Shown here: one piece after another, positions 12,400 to 21,957 of the stretch
How positions within the stretch are numbered: the stretch's first letter is position 1
Layout of the letters: every line of letters starts with the position of its first letter
Program-made: the position numbers and the translations under genes
Notes under the pieces: model-generated
What the model saw: only the letters and a program-made list of their open reading frames with translations
Told to the model about the DNA's origin: nothing
Database searches by the model: none
Assembly (NCBI GenBank): GCA_029204225.1
Contig: MU833266.1
Coordinates: forward strand, 1-58,802
Direction of reading: 5' to 3'
Source of the DNA: Diphasiastrum complanatum
Lineage: Eukaryota > Streptophyta > Lycopodiopsida > Lycopodiales > Lycopodiaceae
DNA length: 58,802 bases

Positions 12400-13310
12400 C
12401 TTGCCTTTGAGGTCGACAAACTGATCCTCAATAAAGACTGTATCTCAGCTATATAAGATTTGCTGGGTATCAGTATCGTACAGCTTGTAAGTGTTATCAG
12501 ACAAAGTATATCCGATCAGGATGGTCTTGAGACCTTGGAAGTGCAATTTCTTCCTTGTGTCCTTTGGGATCTGCGCATATGCAATCCACCCAAATACTCT
12601 TAGGTTCTTCAAAGAAGGCTTAGAGCCTATCCACACCTCGTGGGATGTCTTGTCTGAGAGGGCCTTGGTTGAACATCTGTCTTAGACGTAAGCTGCAGTG
12701 GAAACAGCTTCAGCCCAGAATCTCTTAGGCAACGATGCATGCCATAGCATACATTTAGCCTCTCAACTAAGCCATTAGACTGAGGACTGTAAGGAGTGAT
12801 GAATTATTGCTCAATGCCTTGGCTTTGGCAGTACTCCTTAAACTCGACAAAGTCCACCATTGTCTAACCTTAGGGCCTTGATCATCCTTCCATCTCCTTT
12901 TTTGCATGCTCCTTGAAGATTTTGAAGCAGATGAAGGCTTCTGATTTCTTGTTTATGAAGTACACCATAGTCTTTCTGGAAAATTCGTCAATAAAGGTTA
13001 TAAAATATTTGGCGTCCTTCAACGAAGGATTTTTCATCGGGCCACAAATATCTGAATGTACAACATCTAACAATCCTCTAGAAACATGTTGATGGCTTGA
13101 CTTAAATGGTTTTCTAGTCTGTTTACCAACTAGACAGTCTTGGCAGACAAGTAACTCGACCTTTTCGTGAGGATAGTCAAGATCAAGAACAATAGATTGT
13201 CTAGACATTCATTGTACAGCAGCATGATTTAGATGACCAAGCCTGTCCTATCAACTAATTTACAGTGATCACGTTTGAACTCTACTCTATGTCCTAGATC
13301 TGTGATTCTG
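12400..13310 (-). pseudogene. Copia integrase of element C
   Basis: Integrase and GAG-pre-integrase region. The zinc-binding end (CQDCLVGKQTRKPF) and the first catalytic block (VVHSDICGP, FIDEFSRKTMVYF) are in the open frame 13208-12882. The middle, with the second Asp and the Glu region, is fragmented between 12880 and 12640. The C-terminal block (KPSLKNLRVFGWIAYAQIPK, LIGYTLSDNTYKLYD) is at 12636-12445. Stops and shifts separate the blocks, so the enzyme is not functional. Confidence 0.75.
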
Positions 13311-13311
13311 C

Positions 13312-13536
13312 TTACAGAGAGCAAATTTGTAGCTTAGACTGATCATTTGCAAAGCATAATCTTATAGTGCCTTCACCTTTAATAGCTTGTGTTCTATTGT
13401 CGCCAAGGTGAATGAATTTCTGAGTATTGTAAGGTGTATAGGACTCGAAACAGCTAGTGAGGCTAATCACGTACTGAGTGGCTCCGGAATCCAGGAACCA
13501 AGAACTGTCGCCAGATGCTCCTTGATGGTTGGTCAT
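13312..13536 (-). pseudogene. Copia protease of element C
   Basis: A 74-codon frame with the copia aspartic protease signature WFLDSGATQYV and downstream LGDNRTQAIKGEGTIRL. The D-S-G triad is intact. It is separated by a frame break from gag upstream, where the CCHC region (13540-13725) is barely recognisable. Protease would process the gag-pol polyprotein. Confidence 0.75.
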
Positions 13537-13599
13537 GAAGGCATCATGATTCGCTTCTTGAATAGGCTGTGGAGCTTCTACAGTTGCATTTCCACTTGA

Positions 13600-14400
13600 T
13601 TTGACTGCCCTTTGTTATTGTTCTTCACTTGAAGTATTCGACAGTCTTGTATTTTGTGGTTGTTTTGTTTGTAGTATCTGCAGAACAACTTCTTCTTTGT
13701 CTGCGGATTCGACTATTCCTTGTGCTAAGCTAGTTTCTGGTCTGGCTTTGATTGCTTCGGGCCTTTCTTCTTCTTTTGCTTTGTCATGCTCTTGTTGGTG
13801 TACAAGGCGTGAGAATCAGCTGAGGAACTCGAGGCTTCGTTCCTTCGCGTGTCTTCCTGCAACAACATAGTAATGACTCTCGAGAGAGTCAATTCTGGAT
13901 GAGCCGTGATAATCATCACCCAACTGTCGTAAGAACTTGGCAAGCTTGTAAGCAGTTGCATCACTGCGTCTTGATCGTCTATGACAGATCTGACAGTGGC
14001 CATTTGTCTTAGCAGGTTCTTGAATTGATTAATGTGATTCTGCAAAGAATCACCATTTGTCATCTTGAGGGAGTAGAACTTCTTCCTGAGATGTAGCTTG
14101 GAAGCTATATCTCGCACTTCGTATAGTGTGCTCAAGATGTCCCAGACTTCTTTCGATGTCTGAGCGATACATGGCCGATCTGGGTATTCGAGATGTTGAG
14201 GATGATCAGCGCGAAAGCCTTTCCATCCTTCAGCTTCCATCTGGTGATTGTCGCGTCGTCCGCTTCGGGTTTCCCTTCTGCACCTGTAACAACGTCGTAC
14301 AATTCTTTTGCCATTAGTATAGTTTTCATCTTAAATTCTCACAGATGGTAATTGGCTCCATCGAGCTTGTCCATGATAGGACTGGCTTTCCCTTGGGATT
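13600..14400 (-). pseudogene. Copia gag of element C
   Basis: UBN2-type gag in two overlapping frames. The 5' part (14329-14132) has KTILMAKELYDVVTGAEGKP and LIILNISNTQIGHVS. The 3' part (14240-13725) has KEVWDILSTLYEVRDIASKL, LKMTNGDSLQNHINQFKNLL, SLPSSYDSWVMIITAHPELT and a lysine-rich tail (TKQKKKKGPKQ). A one-base shift near 14140 joins them. Near-identical words occur in element E (27.3-28 kb), and a short piece recurs at 57253-57318. Confidence 0.8.
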
Positions 14401-14547
14401 CCATGTGGAAGTGTTAGTCTAAGTGATAGGAGAAACTATCAATGACTTAAGTATAAAAATCTGATACTGAAAATACAAAACAAGAAAACAATTACTCTAT
14501 CGGCTGGTAGAGTCTTGTATTATGGAAGCTTATCAAGCTATGAAAAT

Positions 14548-15704
14548 GGCTCTGATACCATGTTGGAGAGAGGGAAATGAACGAGTTGAGAAAAGGTGTC
14601 GTATGTGAGAAACGAAAAATAAGCTCAAAGAGGTAAGAGGAACACGAACGAGAAACGAACTCGAACAAGAAACGAACGAGAAACGATCTCGAACAGAAAA
14701 TGTTCATGCGCAGCGGAACGAGCTATACGACTCTCTCCTTAAGCATGACTACGCCTATCAAAACGAACAAAATGGTAGTGATGGAAATCACAGTCGTTCT
14801 TGATTACGTAGCCAAACTTTAATAAATAAATGAAGCTCCAGAAGAATGGTTTGTCGTAGATAGCAAGACAAACTATTCGTCGCGAATGATTCGCGAAGAG
14901 CTAGATGGTGCTCGACTGATAATTAGTCGCGAATGATTTGCGAAAGACAAGACTAAATGTTAGTCGTCTATTACCAAAAAGAACAACTAGAAAGATCAGA
15001 CAGAATGAATGATAAGAATAGCAATATTAACATAGATCTGAACGTAGAACAAAGAACTGTATCAGATTGAGTATATCATGTATACATGTCAATAATGTGG
15101 TAGAGCACAAGACAATAGCGGACAAAACCACGTGCCCTACAAAGCTTATCCAATCTATAAAAGAATAAAACATTATTGCTAACAATCAAGAATCAATGCG
15201 CAAGGCATCTACTTCGTCTCATTCATCGTCAACTCATCCACTCATTCACTCATTAACCTAAATACACAAATGGTATCCAGTATATATACATTATATTACA
15301 GGTGTGCAGATGTGGAAAGTACAGAGTGGATGTGTTGTCTGTAAGAGATCGTGGGTGGCTGCAGTCATTGTCCATATGTTAGCGCAACTGCATGGGGTGA
15401 GCGTGAAAAGGGTGCGACGTCAATCAGTGCTGAAGTGATCATTGGTGATGACAATGCGAAAAGTGCGTCACTCTTACGAGTAGCTTTAGGATTAGATTTA
15501 CAGGGTGTCTTTGCTTTTAGGGCATCTTTGGCATTTTGTAAGATAGTGTCCCTTTTTCGCCTGTCACCATAACGTGTGTAAAAACACGGTGTCGCGATTC
15601 TTTCGTCTTTTTCTTTGTCTGTGCGAATTTGTGTGTAAATATGCAGCATGAATGGAGGCAGATTAAAATGGGATTTAAGGAGAGTAGAGGGAATAAATCC
15701 AACA
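14548..15704 (-). repeat. PBS and 5' LTR of element C
   Basis: The PBS at 14548-14560 reads TGGTATCAGAGCC on the minus strand (initiator Met). The LTR spans 14561 (TGTTGGAGAG) to 15704 (AAATCCAACA), 1144 bp. It holds two nearly identical CG-rich palindromes: TCGCGAATGATTCGCGA at 14880-14896 and a one-base variant at 14927-14943. Confidence 0.7.
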
Positions 15705-16149
15705 CCCCTTAGCATAGTTAAGTGATAATTTTAGAAGGGATAGGAGATTAGGTAGATCTAGTTATGGAACGTGTTGACAGAACCCTATAAGTAGAAAATC
15801 CCACCTCGTATAAACTGCCTTTGCTTTAGTAAAAATCTTGTGTAAAAATTCAGACCTACTTCCTTTTCCACTTTTTCTTTGTAAATTTGCTCCAAAAATG
15901 CCCTGAATGGTCTGTAAAGAGCACTATTGCTATCTTTGGCATTGAACGCATGGTCAAATTTGTCCAAAAAAATTCCAGCCGAAACACAAGTTAGGCTTAT
16001 TTTTTTTGACAAAATTGCCATTTTTAGTAAACACCGGGACGTTCTGATTAGAAAATCTCGTAAATCTGGCAACCAATCGAAAAACGGACTGTGCATAGTG
16101 CAACGATTGATGATTTGGCATACATAGGACTGATTTCCAAAAATGATAG
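15705..16149. other. No gene recognised
   Basis: Unassigned sequence between element C and the minisatellite. A 103-codon open frame on the minus strand (16096-15785) has no recognisable domain, no clear start context and a shadow frame opposite. I do not call it a gene. Confidence 0.35.
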
Positions 16150-16512
16150 TAGGCGAGTTATAATTCCCCTATATATATGGGCGAGTTATACCAAATTGCA
16201 TCTTATTACTCGTCACTCTATTACTCACTATGTTTATTACTCCTCAGCCTGTGTTACCCATTGCTGATAAGTCACCACCAGTGTTATTACTCGCCACCTG
16301 TTATTACCAGTTGCCTATTACTCGCCATCCATTATAACTCGCCACCTGTCTATTACTCGTCGACCTGTTATTACTCGTCGACTTGTTATTACTAGCCGTT
16401 CTGTTATTACTCGCCACCTCTGTTTTACTCACCACTTGTGTATAACTCGCCATCCTTCTATTACTCTCGCCACCAGTGTATTACTCGCCCTCATCAGTTC
16501 TACTCGCCCTTT
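16150..16512. repeat. Minisatellite with TTACTCGCC core
   Basis: About 360 bp of degenerate tandem repeats, each unit roughly 17-25 bases with the core TATTACTCGCCACCTGT. Unit length and the end of each unit vary (CTCGTCGACC, CTCGCCATCC). At the left edge the reverse complement (GGCGAGTTAT) appears twice around an AT-rich TATATATA tract. Confidence 0.75.
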
Positions 16513-16545
16513 GAACCTCGTTCTTATCCATACTAGATTACATCC

Positions 16546-16698
16546 ATGGCACTGAAACATTGCCTTTCGGACGCTGATGTCCCTCATGGCCAAAAAGCCC
16601 GCATTACCCGAAGCACCGTCACACCTCCTAGCCCCAGCCATTCCTCCAGCCTCGCTACGTCCTCACATATCGCTACCTCACCATCCACGTCCCATTAG
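16546..16698 (+). CDS. Small Ser/Pro/Thr-rich ORF in a GC-richer patch
   Basis: A 50-codon ORF starting MALKHCLSDADVPHG and continuing with a Ser/Thr/Pro-rich tail. The patch 16540-16810 is clearly richer in GC and CpG than its surroundings. The LTR of element D (from 16857) cuts the region shortly after. I do not recognise the product. It may be the truncated start of another retroelement ORF, with the minisatellite in its leader, but nothing in the sequence proves this. Coding status is uncertain. Confidence 0.25.
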   Translation: MALKHCLSDADVPHGQKARITRSTVTPPSPSHSSSLATSSHIATSPSTSH

Positions 16699-16856
16699 AC
16701 CGATCCACCTCATCTTCTTCCCCAACGTCATCCACGTCCCCTAGCCGAGAGGAGGGAGAGACATCTCCCCGATCTACCCACCGAATTCTTGCTTGTGTCA
16801 CGCGCGTGCACCTTTGTACACCAACCTGCCACTACTCATAGAGCAAGAGATAGCTA

Positions 16857-17640
16857 TGTTGGAGAAAATGCAGGAGGATCAGTCCGTTCAACTCTCTCGA
16901 TGCATGCACTATTGGTAACAATAGGCGAACACAATAATGGAATGAAATTTAGAGCTAGATGTGTGGTGGTAGCAGAAGCAAGAGCAATCTATCAGACAAA
17001 GCAATTAGAAAGTCAAACAGAGAGAATAGAAAGCATTGCAAATACTGACAGAACTTGAACGTAGAACTAGACAACACTTTATTCAAATTAATTGTAACAA
17101 AATACAAGTCAGTGATGCAGGTGAGCACAAGACAATAGCGGATGAAACCACGTGCTCACAAAGCTAACTACAATCTGTAAAAGCTATGAGCTTATTACTG
17201 ATGATCCGTTTGAAGAAGAGAATCAATGCATAAAAGCATCTACTGTGTCTGTCTTATAGGATTTGATAATCCGTGTTCTTGATCATAGATCAATTGCATA
17301 CTCGTTACATGATCTGTGTGCTATTTACATTTATGTAGATGAGTATACAAGAGAAGGAGTAGAGTCATTGCGTTGTCAGAGAGAGAAGATCGTGGCTGTT
17401 GTCATTGTCAAGTTGGTTGCGTAGTATAGAGGATGAGTGTGAGGTGGCCGATAAGTCGGGATTCTCCGATATGTCGGTCGGGTTGGGTCTACCCGATAGT
17501 TCGTCCTACTTCGATATGTCGATCATCTTCTCTTGCTCATCTTCAATAGTTGAGTTGCGCGACAATGCAAATAAATACGCAGCAATGTATGGAACTAGAT
17601 TAATATAGGATTTAGGAGAGTAGAGGAGATAAATCTAGCA
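16857..17640 (-). repeat. 3' LTR of copia element D
   Basis: Runs from TGTTGGAGAAAATG to AAATCTAGCA, 784 bp, followed on the plus strand by the complement of a polypurine tract (CCCCCTTAATCTGG). Related to the LTRs of C and E. Around 17450-17520 it carries repeated CCGATATGTCGG / CCGATAAGTCGG words whose inverted copies reappear at 27230-27340. Confidence 0.7.
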
Positions 17641-18690
17641 CCCCCTTAATCTGGATCCGTAAATAATTTGATCTTCAAACTAAGCAGTGCACAAAATTTG
17701 TTGTGTGTCAATGCTCAATGCCTTGGTGAACACATATACAACCATGTCCTGCGTTCGACAGTACGTTAAGCTCACCTCTTTGTCGAGAATCTTGCCTCTA
17801 ACATAGTGATATCAGATCTCAATGTGCTTACTCCTAGAATGAAATCTAGGGTTGGTTGATAAGGCAATTGCACTCTGATTATCACATAATATGATTGTCG
17901 GGGTGTATTGGCTCAAACTAATGTCTGCTAGTAAATTTCTCAACCAAAATGTCTCTTTAATGGATTGAGAAGCAACAATATACTCTGCTTCTATAGATGA
18001 AAGAGCAATAGAGATCTGCTTATGACTATTCCATGATATAGGACCACTGTTGAAGAAGAATGTAAATCAAGTTGTGGATTAACAATTATCTACATCTCCT
18101 CCCCAGCTTGCATTAGAAAATCCACTGTGTCGTTCGTGACTTCTCCATAACAGATGCATTGGTCGATTGTAGCTCAGATGTATCTCATTACTCTTATAAG
18201 AACTTTCCAATGGATTATGCCAAGATTGGCCATGAATTGACCGAGTGAGCTAACTACAAAAGCGATGTCGGGTCTTGTGCAGACCATTGCATACATGAGA
18301 GATCCAAGTATCGATCGATAAGGATACTCTCTCATCTGCTCCTCTTCCTTCTTGGTCTGAGGACATTGGTCCTTCGACAATTGCAGGCTTGGATCCATCG
18401 GTGAGTGAGCTAACTTGCAATTAATCAGATTGTATCTGATGAGGACATTGTGAAGATACCTTTGTTGAGTAATAGATATCAATCATCTCGCTCTATCTCT
18501 GTGGATTTCAATGCCCAAACAGAAGTGAGCGTCACCCAGATTAGTCATGTCGAACTCAAAAGACAACATCTTCTTAGCATCCTTCACCAGATTGGTATAA
18601 TTGCTGAAAAACAATGTATCATCTACATACAAGGTGATAATTATAAAGGATTGTTGCACTGACTTGAAAGCTCCGAAAATATTCTAACTT
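17641..18690 (-). pseudogene. Copia RT-RNase H remnant of element D
   Basis: Minus-strand 3' half of a pol of the same family as element C. RNase H (about 18180-17650) is broken but shows the STEAEYI and SKHIEI regions when frames are switched. The best frame (18482-18174) has ITQQRYLHNVLIRYNL, CKLAHSPMDPSLQLSKDQ and YRSILGSLMYAMVCTRPDIA, the end of RT. The YVDD block is near 18610. Homology stops at about 18690. Gag, protease and integrase are missing; element E, 9 kb to the right, has the complementary 5' part of the same family. Confidence 0.75.
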
Positions 18691-19028
18691 CTCACTATGG
18701 AGAGATGAAGCTACATAGTAAACTCACTTCCTTTGTATAGTTAGGTGAAAATCCAGCATGTAATAAGGAAGTAGACTGAACTTTCTTGCCCTAAAATGAA
18801 ACCCTAGCCTAGATTCTAGAGTCATGCTTGGTAGGTGCATGGTTGGTACAAATCTCATCATAAATCAAGGTCTAGATCCTACAAAGTAGGAATCATTGCC
18901 AAATGGACACAACCACTCCTCTTGACTCGTGTTAACCTACATTATGTGTAGATTTCCATGTGGCACTTTGGCCATACAATTGAGAAACAAAAAATATAGA
19001 CAAAACATACAATATTTTACATGGCTAG
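18691..19028. other. No gene seen
   Basis: AT-rich sequence with no recognised domain between the broken RT of D and the unidentified ORF at 19029. Confidence 0.35.
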
Positions 19029-19400
19029 ATTTGCCAATATAGGCAATTTTTCACACCAAGCTGGAAAAAAATTGATCCCTACTATGTGCCGATCAAAAGA
19101 AGGGATCCTTGGGAGAAAACAAAGCCAGCCGAGCGACAAGTCAATTGGCCTATCATTCCAGGGATTGACCCCAACTCAGCCTTTATAAAGTATCAGGACG
19201 CACTCCTAAAGTTTGGATATACCTATAGGGGAAGTGCGGATACCGTAGTCCAAGAAAGTGCTAACTATTGTTTATCTATAGCCTGTCTTGCAACATTAGA
19301 GTGCTACTGGGATAAAGGCCTACCATCCATCAGGTTGGATGTCAACCAGTCTTTACAAATGGAAGATGCACATATAATGATGGTGAGACTTTATTTCTGA
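19029..19400 (+). CDS. Unidentified ORF, possibly part of a decayed element
   Basis: An open frame of about 123 codons with protein-like composition: PSWKKIDPYYVPIKRRDPWE, then NWPIIPGIDPNSAFIKYQD and CLATLECYWDKGLPSIRLD. No methionine opens it cleanly, so it is probably a fragment. The sequence after its stop still looks coding in other frames up to about 19850 (MIEKWYGISSYPE, then FEVIGRKVDYEKSLDKRKAD), as expected for a decayed longer gene. I do not recognise the family. A retroelement or an old pararetrovirus-like insertion is possible, but I see no RT, protease or movement-protein motif. It is not copia gag or pol. Confidence 0.3.
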   Translation: MCQYRQFFTPSWKKIDPYYVPIKRRDPWEKTKPAERQVNWPIIPGIDPNSAFIKYQDALLKFGYTYRGSADTVVQESANYCLSIACLATLECYWDKGLPSIRLDVNQSLQMEDAHIMMVRLYF

Positions 19401-20343
19401 GCTGTCTTTACTTCCAGTCAATACATGCAGATGATCGAGAAGTGGTATGGAATAAGTTCATACCCAGAATGAAGCCGTACCTGGGACGTTGGGTGCAAAG
19501 ATGAGATTCATTACATTTGAAGTCATCGGAAGGAAGGTCGACTACGAGAAATCTCTTGATAAAAGAAAAGCTGACAGGGAAAAGCAAGAGACTCTCAACT
19601 ATGCCCGGTTGTTCTAAAAAGCTATTGAAGCTTGAAGATTTGTCGAGACACCCAAGAAACAAAGCCAATAAAGTTCTTGGTCTTACATAGGCAAGTGCGG
19701 ATCCATGCCTTTCCAAGGACCATACGTCAAAGTGGAAGCGATGCAGTGGGACCTGCAACACTATAAGGGAGGATAATGTTAGCTGATGCCATGCCCCGAG
19801 GTGTTGATGTAGAACCTCTCCACTCAAAAAGGCTTCCAACAGAGATGAAGTTGAGAGTCGAGTCTGAGAGAACGAGAATCATTAGTGCTAGGCTGAAAAT
19901 GTATATTCTGTGAGCCCCATGGTAGTTTCCAAAAGATGGAAAACCATTGGGGAGCTAGTAACTTAGACTATCTCAACTTAAGTTATGTTTTTTAATAAAG
20001 AGGTCTCATATTACCATGTAAGAGGTGGAGCCCAAATCTTTATAGAATGGGGTTCACTCAGTTGTAAGAGGTGGAATCCAAAGTATTGTAAAATTTTATT
20101 CACCAGCTCGTGAGTATACATAGAGATCTCTTCCATGAGTTTCAGAGCACTAGATATTGTACTGGAATGTTGTTGCATTGTTAATTGAAGATCTTCCTAT
20201 TTGCATTTTCATCTATGCTCCATTTTCATGTATTAAGTTTGAGCACTGATGTATGAATGTGTTTTGATATTGATTCTTCCCTTTTTTAAGTTTGGATTTG
20301 TGATTAAGATCAGGTAGATGTGTAAGGCCTTGTGGTAGATCAA
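19401..20343. other. Decayed coding-like tail, then featureless sequence
   Basis: 19401-19850 continues the unidentified decayed coding sequence in shifting frames. 19850-20343 has a repeated GTAAGAGGTGGA word (two copies, near 20020 and 20060) and no gene. The young element N begins just to the right. Confidence 0.3.
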
Positions 20344-20348
20344 TACCA

Positions 20349-20963
20349 TGTAAAAATTACAGCAAATAAGGATCCTAAAACACTTGAAATGATGAGGGAA
20401 ACAATAGATTATGATTTCATAAGATTAGCACAAGTTGAACCATCAAAATCCATCAAAAATCTATGCTTGAACCTCACTAAATGGCCCAAATCCTTGAAGA
20501 AGGCTTCACACGTGTGAAAGTACGGCCTCCCACAGTCTGAGTACTGTACACCAGACCTACATTCAATCCTATAATCATTAGTAATCACAAGTACTCAAAC
20601 AATTATGAACATAGAAAGCAATTGCACCATTATGAGAGAAAAAACATGAAATTGCTTGATTGATTTTGGTGAGATATCATCACCTATATATACATGATCC
20701 ATCACGGTTTTGGGCAGGTATGAGTAGCCCTAAACCTATCCCTAATGCTAATTTTGGTGGATCTTTCATCCCTACCAAGTTAGGGTTGGAATCTTGGAGA
20801 TCCCTCAACAATGCAAAAATTACCAAAAATAGCTCCTATTTTTTCTCCCTTGTATCTAAGCATAATTTGGACTCATTCCAAAGGTTCTAACACTTAGGTC
20901 TACTTGAGAACATCCTTATGAATGGAATCCTATGCCATGTGTGACAAGCCACATCATGACCAT
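20349..20963 (-). repeat. 3' LTR of element N, end displaced
   Basis: Matches 26036-26656 almost perfectly, then stops at CATGACCAT. The remaining 55-60 bp of the LTR (its U3 start in element orientation) is found in inverted orientation at 21277-21331. Contains CACACGTGTG at 20507-20516. Confidence 0.85.
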
Positions 20964-21230
20964 ACGTGATCATTTTCCATTAACTTCCGGAGAATCCATC
21001 TTAGAAAATCTAGCATGAGATGAGACTTACTCCTTCTTTCAAACCAATCACGTTTTTCGGACATATGCCTTGTGGCGCCTGAGTCTATGAACCATCTGGC
21101 ACCATCATCAACTTGGGATGCCAATGTCGATGAGAAAACACTTGTCTCGTCATCTTCTCCATCATCTTCGGCAATGTTTCCTTGTTGAGTCACTTTTCCC
21201 GCCTTTATGTCTACAGATCATCACTTGGAG
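20954..21230 (-). pseudogene. Foreign copia protease fragment inside element N
   Basis: A 79-codon frame with GNIAEDDGEDDETSVFSS, LASQVDDGARWF and the protease signature FIDSGATRHMSEK, followed by DWFERR. The same words, slightly diverged, occur in plus-strand element G (29.8 kb), so this piece comes from family G and not from the family of N. It lies between the broken 3' LTR and the inverted LTR end, within the block that appears inverted. Only gag-end and protease-start sequence is present, so it is not functional. Confidence 0.7.
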
Positions 21231-21267
21231 TGATTAGTAAAGCAATGATTGAACCAAGCTAGATAGT

Positions 21268-21331
21268 GAGGAGGAGTGTTAAAAATTCACAATTCTAGCT
21301 TGACTAGTTTTGCTCATATGACTTGTAAATA
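21268..21331 (+). repeat. Inverted polypurine tract and LTR start of element N
   Basis: On the plus strand GTGAGGAGGAG is followed at 21277 by TGTTAAAAATTCACAATTC. The 55 bp from 21277 to 21331 are the reverse complement of the last 55 bp of the right LTR (26662-26716) with one mismatch. In a minus-strand element this block should read the other way, so it is inverted relative to the rest. Confidence 0.8.
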
Positions 21332-21949
21332 AGGTGTCTTTTGAAGTGGTTTAGTAAGTAGATCAGCTACACATTCATTGCTTGGAACATGCTCCAAAGC
21401 AATCTCCTTGGCTTGCACCATTTCCCTCACAAAGTGATGGCATATCTCAATGTGCTTAGATCTTGCATGGAAGATTGGGTTAGATGCAAGGTGTTAAGCT
21501 GATATATTGTCATTGTAGATGATTGGTGCCTCCTCTGAATCATCTTTAGTTCCACCAATAATCTCTTGATCCAAAGTACCTCCTTTGTAGTGGTTGTCAA
21601 AGCTTTGTACTCGGCCTCGGTTGAAGATAGAGATATAGTTTCTTGCTTTTTTTGAAAGCCATGAAACCACACCTTCTCCTATGAAAGTTGAATAGGCACT
21701 TGTTGATTTCCTATCCCTCTTGTCCCCTGCAAAATCTGAATCACTAAATGCATGAAGGTTAATCACATCTCCTCTATATAGAATCCCAAAATCCAATGTA
21801 CCCGAGATGTATCTTAGAATCCTCTTAGCCTTTTTCCAATGAATATTCAATGGCTTTTGCATGGATTGGCTCAACCTACATACACTAAAGCTAAGTTCTG
21901 GTCTAGTTATAGTGATCCACATTAAGGAACCTATAAGTTGCCTAAACAA
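21332..21949 (-). pseudogene. RT end and RNase H of element N, frameshifted
   Basis: Continues the pol of element N after the stop at 21958. Frame 1 (21949 down) gives MFRQLIGSLMWI, ITRPELSFSVCRLSQ, KRILRYISGTLDFG and AFSDSDFAGDKRDRKSTSAY. Near 21660 the frame shifts to SKKQETISLSSTEAEYKAL and KEVLWIKRLLVELK, then back to IIYNDNISA and SKHIEICHHFVREM, ending with ECVADLLTKPLQKTP. All RNase H blocks are present but in different frames. The C-terminus runs into the inverted LTR end, so the natural stop is lost. Confidence 0.8.
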
Positions 21950-21957
21950 AGTGATGT

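Larger units (their letters stand above)
10478..15704 (-). mobile_element. Copia element C, all domains present but decayed
   Basis: Minus-strand element with, in order from its 5' end: LTR 14561-15704, PBS 14548-14560, gag, protease, integrase, RT, RNase H, polypurine tract (the C-run at 10586-10593 on the plus strand) and about 105 bp of 3' LTR (10478-10585). The two LTR pieces share ATGCAGCATGAATGGAGGCA and flanking sequence. The rest of the 3' LTR is lost next to the local tandem duplication, so no target-site duplication can be read. Confidence 0.75.

Noticed and set aside
16177-16395. 72-codon plus-strand ORF rich in Tyr/Ser
   Set aside because: It is a translation of the minisatellite; the repeat explains its composition.
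20332-20890. 61- and 76-codon ORFs, the second repeated at 26347-26577
   Set aside because: They recur because they lie in the two LTRs of element N; not genes.
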